Assembly (NCBI GenBank): GCA_007695015.1
Contig: REEN01000065.1
Span: forward strand, 51,466-115,465
Direction of reading: 5' to 3'
Length of the DNA stretch: 64,000 bases
From: Marinilabiliales bacterium
GTDB taxonomy: Bacteria > Bacteroidota > Bacteroidia > Bacteroidales > PUMT01
The notes under the pieces are model-generated. The model saw only the letters and a program-made list of their open reading frames with translations, had not been told where the DNA came from and made no database searches. Each line of letters starts with the position of its first letter. Position 1 is the stretch's first letter. Position numbers and translations under genes: made by a program. Shown here in pieces: positions 9,675-20,615 of the stretch.

Positions 9675-12600
9675 ATGTCATTCAGAAGAGATACCAAGGT
9701 AAAAAGCAGTTTTACAAAGATCTCTATTGGTCTCGCATCACCCGAGGAGATACTTGAGCGCTCAAGCGGAGAGGTACTCAAACCAGAGACCATTAATTAC
9801 AGGACCTATAAGCCCGAGAGGGACGGTCTTTTCTGCGAACGGATCTTCGGGCCCGTGAAGGATTACGAGTGCCACTGCGGTAAATACAAGCGCATCAGGT
9901 ACAAAGGCATTGTGTGCGACCGTTGTGGTGTCGAGGTTACCGAAAAGAAGGTGAGGCGTGAAAGAATGGGGCACATAAACCTTGTCGTTCCCGTGGCCCA
10001 CATATGGTATTTCAAGTCGCTGCCCAACAAGATAGGGTATCTTCTCGGACTTCCCACGAAGAAACTTGAATCGATTATCTACTACGAACGTTACGTCGTT
10101 ATCAACCCCGGTGTAAAGCAGGCTGACGGTGTTGAATACCTTGACTTCCTTACTGAGGAAGAGTACCTTGACATCTTTGAGTCTCTGCCCAAGGATAACC
10201 AGAATCTTGAAGATGACGATCCCAATAAGTTCATCGCCGGCATGGGTGCGGAGGCGCTTAATTTGCTACTGTCACGGATAGACCTTGATGAGCTCTCCTA
10301 TTCACTGCGTCACAAGGCAAACACGGAAACTTCCCAGCAGAGGAAAAATGAGGCCCTGAAGAGGCTGCAGGTGGTTGAGGCTTTCCGTGCGTCCAAGGGT
10401 ATTAACAAGTCTGAATGGATGGTAGTGAAGGTAGTACCTGTAATTCCTCCCGAGCTGCGGCCTCTTGTGCCACTTGACGGGGGGCGCTTTGCCACATCAG
10501 ACCTGAATGATCTTTACCGGAGGGTTATAATAAGGAATAACAGGCTCAAGCGCCTGATAGAGATAAAGGCTCCCGAGGTCATACTCCGCAATGAGAAGAG
10601 GATGCTGCAGGAGTCTGTCGACTCCCTGTTTGATAACTCAAGGAAGGCCAATGCGGTTAAGACCGATGCCAACAGGCCTCTCAAGTCCCTCAGCGACAGC
10701 CTTAAGGGTAAGCAGGGACGGTTCCGCCAGAACCTGCTGGGTAAAAGGGTCGACTATTCAGCCCGGTCGGTTATAGTTGTGGGCCCGGAGCTGGAGCTGC
10801 ATGAATGCGGACTTCCGAAGGATATGGCCGCTGAGTTGTATAAGCCCTTTATTATAAGGAAGTTGATAGAGAGGGGCATTGTAAAGACCGTCAAGTCAGC
10901 CAAAAAGATCGTCGACCGTAAAGACCCTGTTGTATGGGATATACTGGAGAATGTGATAAAGGGGCACCCGGTCCTTCTGAACCGTGCACCGACTCTGCAT
11001 CGTCTGGGAATACAGTCCTTCCAGCCAAAAATGATAGAGGGGAAGGCTATACAGCTTCACCCGCTGGTATGTACGGCGTTTAACGCCGATTTTGACGGCG
11101 ACCAGATGGCTGTACACCTGCCGCTCGGCAATGCTGCCATCCTTGAGGCCCAGATACTGATGCTTGCATCGCATAATATTCTGAACCCTGCAAACGGCGC
11201 TCCCATCAGTGTGCCATCACAGGACATGGTACTCGGACTCTATTATCTGACAAAAGCCCGTAAAAGTGAGCCTGACCATCCGGTGAAAGGTGAAGACATG
11301 GTTTTTTATTCACCTGAAGAGGTGATCATTGCCTATAACGAAAAAGTGGCGGACCTTCATGCTATTATCAAGGTTAAGATCAGGGATTATACTACAGGTG
11401 AATCCAGTATGGTTGAAACAACCGTAGGCCGTGTAATTTTCAACCAGTACGTTCCCGATGAGGCAGGATTTATAAATGAACTGCTTACCAAGAAGTCACT
11501 TCGCGAAATTATCGGACTGGTCCTGAAAAAGACCGGGACTGCCAAGACTGCCAGGTTCCTTGACAGCATCAAGAATATGGGGTTCGAAATGGCCTTCAGG
11601 GGAGGCCTGTCATTCAACCTCGACGATGTAATCATTCCTGATCAGAAGACCGAACTTATTGACGAAGGTTATGCCCAGGTTGAAGAGGTGTTCAATAATT
11701 ACAATATGGGGTTCATTACCAATAATGAGCGCTACAACCAGATCATTGACATCTGGACACACATAAACGCCAAGCTGACCCAGACACTGATGAGGCAGCT
11801 TACAGCCGACCAGCAGGGGTTCAACCCGGTTTACATGATGCTGGACTCGGGTGCCCGGGGATCCAAAGAGCAGATCAGGCAGCTTTCCGGTATGAGGGGA
11901 CTTATGGCCAAGCCACAGAAATCCGGCTCCGCAGGTTCGGAAATCATTGAGAACCCCATATTGTCCAATTTCAAGGAGGGGTTGTCAGTTCTCGAATACT
12001 TTATTTCAACCCACGGTGCCAGGAAAGGTCTGGCCGACACTGCCCTCAAGACTGCTGATGCAGGTTACCTTACCAGGAGACTGGTTGATGTTTCACAGGA
12101 TGTGATCGTTTCGGAGCCTGACTGCGGGACTTTGCGGGGACTTCAGGCGACAGCCATCAGGAACAACGAAGAGGTTGTAGAATCGCTTACTGAAAGGATA
12201 CTGGGCCGGACAACCGTTCATGATGTGTACCACCCGTCAACCGGTGAGCTGGTAGTAGCTGCAGGGGAGGAACTGACCGAAGAGATTACAGCCGTCATAG
12301 AAGAATCGCCGATAGAACAGGTTGAGATCAGGTCGGTACTTACATGCGAGAGCAAGAAGGGTGTATGTGCTAAATGTTACGGCCGGAGCCTTGCAACCGG
12401 AAAAATGGTGCAGATTGGAGAAGCGGTGGGTGTTATTGCGGCACAGTCGATTGGTGAGCCCGGTACACAGCTAACGCTCCGCACATTCCACGTTGGCGGT
12501 ACAGCTTCGAACATTGCTGCCGAATCAAGCATACTGGCGCGGTATGAAGGAATTGTTGAAATGGATGAACTTCGTACGGTAGAACGTGAGGATGAACTTG

Positions 12601-13970
12601 GCAACAAGATCGAGATTGTGATCAGCCGTCTTGCAGAATTGCGTATAATTGACAAGAATACCAACATTGCACTTACTTCCCAGAACATACCGTACGGCTC
12701 CAGACTCTACGTGAAGAACGGTGCCGTGGTCAGCAAGGGTGACCTGATATGTGAGTGGGATCCCTACAATGCTGTGATCATTACCGAATCAACCGGCCGT
12801 GTTGAGTTTGACGCTCTTATTGAGGGAGTTACTTACAAGGAAGAGGCTGATGAACAGACAGGTTTCCGTGAGAAGGTGATAATAGAGACCAGGGATAAGT
12901 CAAAGAACCCGATGATCAGAATTCTTTCAGATGACGGCGAGGCACTTAAATCCTATAACCTGCCTGTTGGTTCACACGTTTCTGTTTCGGCCGATTCGGT
13001 TGTCAAGGCCGGCGAGATAATTGTGAAAATACCCAGGGCTGTTGGTAAGTCGGGTGACATTACCGGTGGTCTGCCGCGTGTAACCGAGCTGTTTGAGGCA
13101 AGGAATCCCTCAAACCCAGCTGTGGTCAGTGAAATAGACGGTGAGGTGCAGTTCGGTAAGATCAAGCGCGGAAACCGGGAGATTAGTATCAGGTCGAAAA
13201 CCGGCGAGCTAAAGAAATACCTTATACCTCTTGCAAAACAGATACTTGTCCAGGAGAGCGATTATGTCAAGGCAGGAACATCCCTCTCCGACGGCGCCAT
13301 TACACCGGAAGATATACTAATGATCAAGGGGCCGACGAAGGTACAGGAGTATATCGTTAACGAGGTGCAGGAGGTTTACAGGATGCAGGGTGTTAAGATA
13401 AATGACAAGCACTTTGAGGTAATCGTGCGCCAGATGATGAGGAAAGTATCCATTGATGATCCTGGCGACACAAAGTTCCTTGAAAAACAGATTGTTGACA
13501 AGTGGGAGTTCATGGATGAGAATGACTGGATATACGGCAAGAAGGTTGTTCTTGATCCGGGTGATTCCGCTACACTAAAAGCCGGGCAGATTATTACCGC
13601 ACGCAAGCTGCGTGATGAGAACTCTGTGCTGAAGAGAAAGGATATGAAGCTTGTTACCTCCAGGGAGGCCATACCTTCGACTTCAAGCCAGGTACTCCAG
13701 GGTATAACCCGGGCGGCACTGCAGACCAAGTCGTTCATATCGGCGGCATCCTTCCAGGAAACCACCAAGGTTCTCAATGAAGCTGCCATATACGGTAAAG
13801 TTGATCATCTTGAGGGTCTGAAGGAGAATGTAATAGTTGGTCACCTGATACCGGCCGGCACGGGTCAGAAGGAGTTTGGCAAACTGGTTGTAGGATCCAG
13901 GGAGGAGTATGATGCACTGATGTCTGAAAAGGAAAAGGAGCCCAGTGACGTGGGTGTAACCGAGCAATAA
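9675..13970 (+). CDS. rpoC: DNA-directed RNA polymerase subunit beta'
   Basis: RpoC of 1431 residues. The N-terminal zinc ribbon ([20 protein letters not shown]) is followed by the catalytic NADFDGD motif, whose aspartates hold the active-site magnesium. The bridge helix and trigger loop region continue to the C-terminal SQEV-like segment [18 protein letters not shown] at 9648 also opens this frame, but the ATG at 9675 ([13 protein letters not shown]) is the expected start. It lies 74 nt after rpoB and is cotranscribed with it and with the following DUF3467 gene. Confidence 0.99.
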   Translation: MSFRRDTKVKSSFTKISIGLASPEEILERSSGEVLKPETINYRTYKPERDGLFCERIFGPVKDYECHCGKYKRIRYKGIVCDRCGVEVTEKKVRRERMGHINLVVPVAHIWYFKSLPNKIGYLLGLPTKKLESIIYYERYVVINPGVKQADGVEYLDFLTEEEYLDIFESLPKDNQNLEDDDPNKFIAGMGAEALNLLLSRIDLDELSYSLRHKANTETSQQRKNEALKRLQVVEAFRASKGINKSEWMVVKVVPVIPPELRPLVPLDGGRFATSDLNDLYRRVIIRNNRLKRLIEIKAPEVILRNEKRMLQESVDSLFDNSRKANAVKTDANRPLKSLSDSLKGKQGRFRQNLLGKRVDYSARSVIVVGPELELHECGLPKDMAAELYKPFIIRKLIERGIVKTVKSAKKIVDRKDPVVWDILENVIKGHPVLLNRAPTLHRLGIQSFQPKMIEGKAIQLHPLVCTAFNADFDGDQMAVHLPLGNAAILEAQILMLASHNILNPANGAPISVPSQDMVLGLYYLTKARKSEPDHPVKGEDMVFYSPEEVIIAYNEKVADLHAIIKVKIRDYTTGESSMVETTVGRVIFNQYVPDEAGFINELLTKKSLREIIGLVLKKTGTAKTARFLDSIKNMGFEMAFRGGLSFNLDDVIIPDQKTELIDEGYAQVEEVFNNYNMGFITNNERYNQIIDIWTHINAKLTQTLMRQLTADQQGFNPVYMMLDSGARGSKEQIRQLSGMRGLMAKPQKSGSAGSEIIENPILSNFKEGLSVLEYFISTHGARKGLADTALKTADAGYLTRRLVDVSQDVIVSEPDCGTLRGLQATAIRNNEEVVESLTERILGRTTVHDVYHPSTGELVVAAGEELTEEITAVIEESPIEQVEIRSVLTCESKKGVCAKCYGRSLATGKMVQIGEAVGVIAAQSIGEPGTQLTLRTFHVGGTASNIAAESSILARYEGIVEMDELRTVEREDELGNKIEIVISRLAELRIIDKNTNIALTSQNIPYGSRLYVKNGAVVSKGDLICEWDPYNAVIITESTGRVEFDALIEGVTYKEEADEQTGFREKVIIETRDKSKNPMIRILSDDGEALKSYNLPVGSHVSVSADSVVKAGEIIVKIPRAVGKSGDITGGLPRVTELFEARNPSNPAVVSEIDGEVQFGKIKRGNREISIRSKTGELKKYLIPLAKQILVQESDYVKAGTSLSDGAITPEDILMIKGPTKVQEYIVNEVQEVYRMQGVKINDKHFEVIVRQMMRKVSIDDPGDTKFLEKQIVDKWEFMDENDWIYGKKVVLDPGDSATLKAGQIITARKLRDENSVLKRKDMKLVTSREAIPSTSSQVLQGITRAALQTKSFISAASFQETTKVLNEAAIYGKVDHLEGLKENVIVGHLIPAGTGQKEFGKLVVGSREEYDALMSEKEKEPSDVGVTEQ

Positions 13971-13982
13971 AACTATTGGCAG

Positions 13983-14303
13983 ATGGAAGAATCCAAAAAG
14001 CAAAACCAGATAAACATTGAGCTGAAGGAGGAGGTAGCACAGGGAACATATTCAAACCTTGCGGTGATCACCCACTCCAGCTCTGAGTTCGTTCTTGACT
14101 TTGTAAGGGTGGTTCCCGGGATACAGAAGGCCAGCGTTAAATCAAGGATCATTATCACACCTGAGCATGCAAAGCGATTACTGCATGCGCTCAAGGAGAA
14201 TATTGCAAAGTTTGAATCGGTCCATGGCCCGATAAAGAAAGTGGAAGGCAAAGGCAGCCCTGGAATGCCAATGAATTTTGGCGGACCTTCGGCACAGGCC
14301 TGA
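13983..14303 (+). CDS. DUF3467 family protein
   Basis: A 106-residue protein starting 12 nt after rpoC. It matches the DUF3467 pattern: an N-terminal strand (INIELKEEVAQGTYSNLAVITH), then SSSEFVLDFVRVVPG, a KSRIIITPEHAKRLLHALKENI segment and a low-complexity Gly/Pro/Met tail. The function is unknown. The family regularly follows rpoC in Bacteroidota, so it may serve transcription or simply share the operon. There is no signal peptide or membrane segment. A strong terminator follows. Confidence 0.85.
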   Translation: MEESKKQNQINIELKEEVAQGTYSNLAVITHSSSEFVLDFVRVVPGIQKASVKSRIIITPEHAKRLLHALKENIAKFESVHGPIKKVEGKGSPGMPMNFGGPSAQA

Positions 14304-14322
14304 TTGATTCAAAGCAGATTAT

Positions 14323-14348
14323 AAAACCCGGCCTTACTGCCGGGTTTT
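14323..14348 (+). terminator. Intrinsic terminator ending the rpoBC operon
   Basis: AAACCCGGC (14324-14332) pairs perfectly with GCCGGGTTT (14339-14347), loop CTTACT, followed by a T run. The flanking A and T runs would let it work in both directions. It closes the long tuf-to-DUF3467 block. Confidence 0.85.
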
Positions 14349-14488
14349 GTCTTTGTATGGTGTTATTTTTTTTTATATTTGTCTCTTCGTTTTCCGGGCA
14401 GCATCCGGAAGCGCCTTCTCTGGTAAGGTGAGACCATCCACCCCGCAGAATGGAAGCAATAATTGACAAACAAACAGATCATTGAATG

Positions 14489-15361
14489 ATGGGACTTAAG
14501 ATTATTGTACTGGCAAAGCAGGTGCCTGATACCAGGAATGTTGGCAAAGATGCCATGAAAGCTGACGGGACTGTCAACAGGGCAGCCCTGCCGGCTATAT
14601 TCAATCCGGAGGACCTGAATGCGCTGGAACTTGCATTAAGGATCAAAGACACAAACGAAGGTGCAACCGTTACGATTCTGACTATGGGGCCCGGTCGTGC
14701 AGCGGAGATAATCCGTGAGGCAATGTACCGGGGTGCCGACAAGGGTATCCTGTTGACCGACAGAAAATTTGCCGGTTCTGATACACTTGCGACATCCTAT
14801 GCCCTGTCACTGGCGGTAAAGAAAATTGCCCCTTATGACCTTGTTATTGCAGGCCGGCAGGCTATTGACGGTGACACGGCTCAGGTAGGCCCCCAGGTTG
14901 CTGAAAAGCTGGGTTTACCCCAGGTTACCTATGCCGAGGATATATTGTCGGTCAGCAAGGGCCGGATTACGATCAAGAGAAGACTTGAGAGAGGCGTTGA
15001 GACCGTGGAGGCGCCGATGCCGCTTGTTTTAACCGTACACAGCTCGGCCCCGGCCTGCCGGTCAAGGAATGCCAGGTATACTATTAAATACCGGCATGCA
15101 AGAACTTTGGGAGAACTGCAGGATACCAGCGAGGATTACCTGCAGTTGCGAAAGGACAGGCCTTATCTGACAATCGACGAATGGGGGGTGAGTGATGTTG
15201 GCGCCGATGTTGATCAGCTCGGACTGTCGGGATCGCCTACCAAGGTAAGAAAGATTGAGAACGTAGTTTTTACGGGCCGTGATTCCAAAGTGCTGTCAGG
15301 AAGTGAAAATGATATTGAAGCCCTGATGAAGGAGCTTATTGACAGTCATACAATAGGGTAG
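14489..15361 (+). CDS. etfB: Electron transfer flavoprotein, beta subunit
   Basis: EtfB of about 290 residues forms the electron carrier ETF with EtfA and takes electrons from acyl-CoA dehydrogenases. The N-terminus (KIIVLAKQVPDT) and AGRQAIDGDTAQVGPQVAEKLGLP are EtfB signatures. Two ATGs are adjacent (14486 and 14489); I chose the second (MGLKIIVLAKQ). It precedes etfA and an acyl-CoA dehydrogenase gene, indicating a fatty-acyl or short-chain acyl-CoA redox unit. It cannot be decided from sequence alone whether this ETF is bifurcating. Confidence 0.95.
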   Translation: MGLKIIVLAKQVPDTRNVGKDAMKADGTVNRAALPAIFNPEDLNALELALRIKDTNEGATVTILTMGPGRAAEIIREAMYRGADKGILLTDRKFAGSDTLATSYALSLAVKKIAPYDLVIAGRQAIDGDTAQVGPQVAEKLGLPQVTYAEDILSVSKGRITIKRRLERGVETVEAPMPLVLTVHSSAPACRSRNARYTIKYRHARTLGELQDTSEDYLQLRKDRPYLTIDEWGVSDVGADVDQLGLSGSPTKVRKIENVVFTGRDSKVLSGSENDIEALMKELIDSHTIG

Positions 15362-15430
15362 ACTGGTATTTGCTGAAGATGCCTGGCAGTTGCTGCTGCA
15401 GGTTTTTTTTTTAACCTAAAAAAGTTAACG

Positions 15431-16450
15431 GTGGACAACGTTTTTGTTTATTGTGAAATTGAAGAGGGACAGGTTGCAGAGGTTAGCCTGGAGCTGCTCT
15501 CAAAGGGCCGTTCCCTTGCCGACAGGCTCGGGTGCAGTCTTGAAGCTGCAGTTATTGGTTCAGGCTTAAAGGGTGTAGAGAAACAGATCTTACCCTACGG
15601 GGCAGATGTGGTACATATTGCTGATGACAAGAGGCTGTATCCTTACCAGACATTGCCCCATTCTGCCATATTGAGCGGACTTTTCAGGGAGGAGAAGCCC
15701 CGGATCGGGCTTCTTGGCGCTACTTCGGTGGGACGGGATCTGGCACCCAGAATCGCATCGGCTTTGAAATGCGGACTTACAGCTGATTGCACAGCGCTCG
15801 AAATAGGCGATCATACAGAAAACAAGACCGGCGAGGTTTACAAGGATCTTCTTTACCAGATCAGGCCGGCTTTTGGCGGGAATATCATTGCAACCATCAT
15901 CAACCCGGAAACAAGGCCCCAGCTTGCGACTGTTCGTGAAGGCGTCATGAAGAAAGAGATAAGCGCACAGGATCGTAAAGGCAGGGTCAAGACGATCGAT
16001 GCTGGTAAATGGCTTAGCGATGATGATTTTGTGGTTAGAATTATTGAGCGCCATATTGAGCAACGGAAGGTTAACATAAAAAGCGCCGGGATAATTGTGG
16101 CCGGAGGGTATGGTGTTGGTTCAAAGGAGAACTTCAGGCTTCTCTTTGATCTGGCCGGCGTTCTCGGTGGTGAGGTGGCTGGTTCGAGAGCAGCGGTTGA
16201 CGGCGGTTTTATCGGGCATGAAAGGCAGGTGGGGCAGACCGGTGTGACAGTGCGCCCCAGGCTTTATATTGCCTGCGGGATATCCGGACAGATACAGCAC
16301 CGGGCCGGCATGGACCAGTCCTCCATAATCATCTCCATAAACAACGATCCGGATGCCCCTATAAACCAGATTGCCGATTATACTATTGTAGGCGATCTTA
16401 CTGATATAATCCCGAAAATGATCAAGTATTATCAAAAGAATACAAAATAA
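15431..16450 (+). CDS. etfA: Electron transfer flavoprotein, alpha subunit
   Basis: EtfA of 339 residues. The C-terminal FAD domain is complete: GSRAAVDGGFIGHERQVGQTG, then RLYIACGISGQIQH, then SSIIISINNDPDAPI. These bind FAD in ETF and pass electrons to ETF dehydrogenase or another acceptor. The start is a GTG at 15431 (MDNVFVYCEIEEGQV), 69 nt after etfB; no in-frame ATG fits the conserved N-terminus. Its stop overlaps the ATG of the acyl-CoA dehydrogenase gene (TAATG), a sign of translational coupling. Confidence 0.95.
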   Translation: MDNVFVYCEIEEGQVAEVSLELLSKGRSLADRLGCSLEAAVIGSGLKGVEKQILPYGADVVHIADDKRLYPYQTLPHSAILSGLFREEKPRIGLLGATSVGRDLAPRIASALKCGLTADCTALEIGDHTENKTGEVYKDLLYQIRPAFGGNIIATIINPETRPQLATVREGVMKKEISAQDRKGRVKTIDAGKWLSDDDFVVRIIERHIEQRKVNIKSAGIIVAGGYGVGSKENFRLLFDLAGVLGGEVAGSRAAVDGGFIGHERQVGQTGVTVRPRLYIACGISGQIQHRAGMDQSSIIISINNDPDAPINQIADYTIVGDLTDIIPKMIKYYQKNTK

Positions 16451-18168
16451 TGGCAAACTTCTATAATGACAACAGCGACCTGAAATTTCACCTGGGACAC
16501 CCCATGATGAAAAAGATAGTCAGGCTCAAGGAGCTTGATTTTGCTGAAAAGGAGAGTTGTGATTATGCTTTTATGGATCACGAGGATGCCATGGATGGTT
16601 ATGACAAGGTTCTGGAGATCGTTGGGGATATTTGCGCAAACGTCATTGCTCCAAATGCTGAATCTGTCGATGCCGAAGGTCCTTCGCTGGTTGACAATGA
16701 AGTAAAATATGCACGCGGTACAGCTGAAAATCATGAAGCTCTTACGAGAGCCGGACTGATTGGAATGTCCCTGCCCAGGAAATACGGGGGACTCAATTTT
16801 CCCATGGTTCCATATGTAATGGCGGCGGAGATCGTGTCAAGGGCTGATGCTGGTTTTGCCAATATCTGGGGCTTGCAGGACTGTGCAGAGACAATACACG
16901 AATTTGGTTCGGAGGAGCTGCGCGATGAGTTCCTGCCCAGGTTCAACAAGGGGGCGACGGCGGCTATGGACCTTACCGAGCCCGATGCCGGATCAGACCT
17001 TCAGGCAGTGCAGCTCAAGGCAACGTATGATGAGAAGAGTGATACCTGGTATCTCAATGGTGTAAAAAGGTTCATCACCAACGGTGATGCAGATATATCA
17101 CTTGTACTTGCCAGGTCTGAGGACGGGACCACCGATGGAAGGGGGCTCTCTCTTTTTGTATATGACCGGAAGGAGAAAGCAGTTACAATAAGGCGTATTG
17201 AGAATAAACTTGGTATCAAAGGCTCTCCCACATGCGAGCTTGTATTCAGGAATGCCCCTGCTAAACTGGTAGGCAACAGGAAATTCGGATTGATCAAATA
17301 TGTCATGGCCCTAATGAACAGCGCACGTCTTGGGGTCGCGGCACAGTCGGTCGGAATATCAGAAGCTGCTTACCGTGAAGCGCTCAAGTATGCGGAAGAG
17401 CGTACCCAGTTCGGCAGGCCCATTATACAATTCCCTGCAGTCTATGAGATGATAAGACTGATGGAGGTGAAGATCAAGTCAATGCGTTCATTGCTCTATG
17501 AGACCGCCAGGTTTGTTGATGTATACAAAAACTATAATGCAATTTCAGAGGAGAGAAAGCTTGAAGCTGATGAGCGTGCTGAACAGAAAAAATACCAGCG
17601 TCTATCCGATGTATATACCCCGCTGCTAAAGCTTGTTTCAAGCGAATATTCGAACATGATAGCCTATGATGCATTGCAGGTTCACGGTGGAGCGGGATTT
17701 ATGAAGGATTTTCCTGTCGAACGGATATACCGGGATGCAAGGATAACATCCATATATGAAGGTACATCGCAACTGCAGGTTGTGGCGGCCATAAGGGGAG
17801 TGACCTCCGGAACATACCTGGCTGCCATCAGGGATATTTATGAAAAAGAAACCCTTAAGCCTGAGCTTGAGTACCTGAAGCCGCCGCTTGAAGAGATGAC
17901 TGCGGAATTTGAAAAGTACTCGGCACATGTAATCGAGGCAAACGATGGTGAATATCTTGATTTCCATGCCAGGCGTCTTGTTGAGATGGCCGGCAACATT
18001 ATAATGGGGTACCTGCTGCTCAGGGACGCAAGGAGGGATGAAAAATACCAGCTGGCGGCATCTTCTTTTGTTGATATAGCCAGGGCCGCAAATCTTGAAA
18101 AAGCAGAATATATCAGGAGATTTAACATAAAAAACCTTGGTTCGCTGAAATATAATTTTGACACCTGA
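16450..18168 (+). CDS. Acyl-CoA dehydrogenase with C-terminal extension
   Basis: A 572-residue flavoprotein that oxidises acyl-CoA to 2-enoyl-CoA and gives electrons to ETF. Visible parts are the flavin segment MDLTEPDAGSDLQAVQLKA, KRFITNGDADIS, and RIYRDARITSIYEGTSQLQ, whose IYEGTS Glu is the catalytic base position in many family members. About 150 extra C-terminal residues follow the core, as in the long Bacteroidota and very-long-chain types. It overlaps etfA by one base and forms one unit with etfBA. Substrate chain length cannot be read from sequence. Confidence 0.93.
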   Translation: MANFYNDNSDLKFHLGHPMMKKIVRLKELDFAEKESCDYAFMDHEDAMDGYDKVLEIVGDICANVIAPNAESVDAEGPSLVDNEVKYARGTAENHEALTRAGLIGMSLPRKYGGLNFPMVPYVMAAEIVSRADAGFANIWGLQDCAETIHEFGSEELRDEFLPRFNKGATAAMDLTEPDAGSDLQAVQLKATYDEKSDTWYLNGVKRFITNGDADISLVLARSEDGTTDGRGLSLFVYDRKEKAVTIRRIENKLGIKGSPTCELVFRNAPAKLVGNRKFGLIKYVMALMNSARLGVAAQSVGISEAAYREALKYAEERTQFGRPIIQFPAVYEMIRLMEVKIKSMRSLLYETARFVDVYKNYNAISEERKLEADERAEQKKYQRLSDVYTPLLKLVSSEYSNMIAYDALQVHGGAGFMKDFPVERIYRDARITSIYEGTSQLQVVAAIRGVTSGTYLAAIRDIYEKETLKPELEYLKPPLEEMTAEFEKYSAHVIEANDGEYLDFHARRLVEMAGNIIMGYLLLRDARRDEKYQLAASSFVDIARAANLEKAEYIRRFNIKNLGSLKYNFDT

Positions 18169-18170
18169 AT

Positions 18171-18971
18171 TTGCACGTTAAGGAGAGAATAGTAATGATA
18201 GGTGCCGGGAATGTTGCGGCCTTCCTGGCATCATCCCTGCATGCTGCAGGCCATTGCATAGAGATGGTATACAGCCGTACTGCAGGTAATGCCGAAAAAC
18301 TGGGAAAGCTTCTTAACAGCCGCTACACCTGCAATACAGATGATATCCGGGCAGCACAAGGCATACAGATAGCTGCAATACCGGATGAAGCATTAATTAA
18401 GTTCTCAGAAAAAGGACTTTTTGGAAAGGGGATGATTTTACATACTGCAGGCAGTATACCAATGAGTATTCTTTCCGGTTGTTCGTCCGAATATGGGGTG
18501 TTGTATCCGTTGCAGACTTTAACGGCCGGGAGGAATCTGCGGGAGTACGGTGTGCCCTTTTGCATTGAGGCCGGCGATGAGGCCAGTCTTGAACGGATAC
18601 GTGATCTTGCCTCTTCTGTAAGCGACACTGTTTACGAGCTGGATTCTGAAAGCAGGATGATGTTGCATCTGGCCGCGGTTTTTGCCAGCAACTTCACAAA
18701 TCATATGTATGTCCTGGCCGGGAAGATTGCTGCAAGGGCTGGTGTCCCCTTTGAAATACTTCATCCCCTGGTAATGGAAACCGCAAAGAAAGCCTCGGAA
18801 AGTTCTCCGGCGATGGTGCAGACAGGTCCCGCCGCAAGAAATGATATGATAATTATTAAAAAGCATCTGGATTTGCTATCTTTCTCACCGGAATTAAAGC
18901 ATCTCTACCGTCTTATCTCTGATAGTATCATTGAAGCGAAGGCAGAAAACTCTGACAGTAGTTCGGATTGA
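18171..18971 (+). CDS. DUF2520 Rossmann-fold protein
   Basis: A 266-residue cytosolic protein. Its N-terminal Rossmann fold (RIVMIGAGNVAAFLASSLHAAGH, GxGxxA-like) resembles F420/NADP oxidoreductases and ProC. The C-terminal helical DUF2520 domain contains HLAAVFASNFTNHMYVLA and GPAARND. No reaction has been assigned to the family with confidence. The start is a TTG at 18171 (MHVKERIVMIGAGN), two bases after the acyl-CoA dehydrogenase; an ATG at 18195 would cut into the first beta strand. In relatives a KdsC-like phosphatase gene follows, but here a UbiA gene comes next. Confidence 0.85.
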   Translation: MHVKERIVMIGAGNVAAFLASSLHAAGHCIEMVYSRTAGNAEKLGKLLNSRYTCNTDDIRAAQGIQIAAIPDEALIKFSEKGLFGKGMILHTAGSIPMSILSGCSSEYGVLYPLQTLTAGRNLREYGVPFCIEAGDEASLERIRDLASSVSDTVYELDSESRMMLHLAAVFASNFTNHMYVLAGKIAARAGVPFEILHPLVMETAKKASESSPAMVQTGPAARNDMIIIKKHLDLLSFSPELKHLYRLISDSIIEAKAENSDSSSD

Positions 18972-19002
18972 GAGTTGATAATAAGATATTGTAACTGGTA
19001 AT

Positions 19003-19974
19003 ATGGAAGCATACCTTCGGTTGATCAGGTACAAGAACCTGCTTATTGTTGCGGCAACCCAGTATCTTATGAGGTTTGCCATAGTAGAGCCTTTGCTTGC
19101 TGTCAACGGGTTTGAGCTTCAGCTTGACGGGTTTCATTTCTTTTTGCTGGTTCTTGCCACCATTATGATAACAGCTGCCGGATATGTAATAAATGATTAT
19201 TTCGATACCCGTACAGATATGCTTAATCGTCCCGGTACGGTAGTAATTGGGCGTTATATAGGAAGAAGAACGGCCATCATTCTCCACTGGGTCCTTAACT
19301 TTGCAGGTGTCGCAGCAGGTTTTTACCTCGCATTCCATATAGGGATACCACTTTTGGGATTTTTCTTTATTATGGTTGCGGGACTACTGTGGTTCTATTC
19401 AACAACTTATAACCGCCGGTTTCTGGTTGGCAATATAATAATAGCATCGCTTACAGCCATGGTGCCGGTCATGGTAGTGATCTTCGAAATACCAATGCTT
19501 AGCAGGGAGTACACCGAGATTCCCGGCTTCTACCACCCCGGGTTCAGTCATATTTTCGCATGGGTCGCTTCGTTTGGCTACTTTGCTTTCATGACAACCA
19601 TGATAAGGGAACTGGTGAAGGACATTGAAGATTTTGAAGGTGATACTGAACAGGGGAGAAGGTCCGTTCCAATTGTACTCGGTAAAGGTAATACCAGGAT
19701 CATCATTGGTGCACTGATCCTACTTGTCATTGCCTCGCTTGCTTTTCTCTATTATGTTTACCTCAGGATTGGTTTTTCCGGAAATATAGATTACCTGAGC
19801 CTGATCTGGTTTTTGCTTTTTCTCTTCCTGCCGCTTATGCTGCTTCTTTACAGGGTGATCAGGGCAAAAACAAGAGAGGATTACACTTTCGCAAACCACC
19901 TGTCAAAGATCATAATGCTTATGGGCCTGCTCTATTCACTGCTTGTCAGGTACATTGTGTTAAAAGGTTTTTAG
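19003..19974 (+). CDS. UbiA-family prenyltransferase
   Basis: A 323-residue integral membrane protein with about eight hydrophobic helices. Both Asp-rich motifs of the UbiA family are present: NDYFDTRTD near residue 65, and DIEDFEGDTEQGRRSVP near residue 210. They bind the magnesium-prenyl diphosphate. Bacteroidota members are often annotated as geranylgeranylglycerol-phosphate geranylgeranyltransferase by homology; a quinone or lipid acceptor is equally possible. It ends two bases before maf, so the two are coupled. The substrate is not inferable. Confidence 0.88.
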   Translation: MEAYLRLIRYKNLLIVAATQYLMRFAIVEPLLAVNGFELQLDGFHFFLLVLATIMITAAGYVINDYFDTRTDMLNRPGTVVIGRYIGRRTAIILHWVLNFAGVAAGFYLAFHIGIPLLGFFFIMVAGLLWFYSTTYNRRFLVGNIIIASLTAMVPVMVVIFEIPMLSREYTEIPGFYHPGFSHIFAWVASFGYFAFMTTMIRELVKDIEDFEGDTEQGRRSVPIVLGKGNTRIIIGALILLVIASLAFLYYVYLRIGFSGNIDYLSLIWFLLFLFLPLMLLLYRVIRAKTREDYTFANHLSKIIMLMGLLYSLLVRYIVLKGF

Positions 19975-19976
19975 AT

Positions 19977-20573
19977 ATGTCACTACCTTTGCTCAGGGAA
20001 AAGTTCCAAAACACAAGGATTGTCCTTGCATCGGGGTCACCACGGAGGCAGTCCCTGCTCAGGGAGCTCGGGATTGATTTTGAGGTTGCAGGTAATCAGG
20101 GCGCTGATGAAACCTGGCCACGGTATCTTGATAAAAGTGAGATACCCCTGTTCCTTGCTGGTAAGAAGGCAGATGCATACAAGGGGATTGCCGGTGATGA
20201 TGTCCTGCTGATAACTGCCGATACCATTGTCTGGTGCAGGAAGAGGGTAATGGACAAACCGGCCGGACGGGATGATGCCATAGCAATACTTAAAGAGCTG
20301 TCCGGTCGCAGGCACCAGGTGATCACCGGTGTCTGCCTCAGGAACAGCCATAAATCTGTTTCATTCACCTCGGCCACATCGGTATGGTTCCGTGATCTGA
20401 CTGACGATGAGATTAACTGGTATGTAGATAATTGTGACCCCTATGATAAGGCCGGAGCCTATGGTATCCAGGAGTGGATAGGTTTAGTGGCAATTAAATC
20501 GATCAGGGGCTCCTACTTCAATGTAATGGGACTTCCGGTTGACATGCTTTACAGTGAGCTGATGAAGTTCTGA
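19977..20573 (+). CDS. maf: Maf-like nucleoside triphosphate pyrophosphatase
   Basis: A 198-residue Maf protein. The family hydrolyses non-canonical or methylated NTPs to NMPs. The N-terminal signature IVLASGSPRRQSLLRELGIDFEV is clear, as are ITADTIVW, GRRHQVITGVCL and the C-terminal YDKAGAYGIQEWIG. These place it in the dTTP/UTP pyrophosphatase-like branch rather than the YceF branch (inference). It starts two bases after the UbiA gene. Confidence 0.93.
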   Translation: MSLPLLREKFQNTRIVLASGSPRRQSLLRELGIDFEVAGNQGADETWPRYLDKSEIPLFLAGKKADAYKGIAGDDVLLITADTIVWCRKRVMDKPAGRDDAIAILKELSGRRHQVITGVCLRNSHKSVSFTSATSVWFRDLTDDEINWYVDNCDPYDKAGAYGIQEWIGLVAIKSIRGSYFNVMGLPVDMLYSELMKF

Positions 20574-20615
20574 ACAATGATAAATTCCCAATTAGCCATT
20601 ATAAAAAAAGTAAAA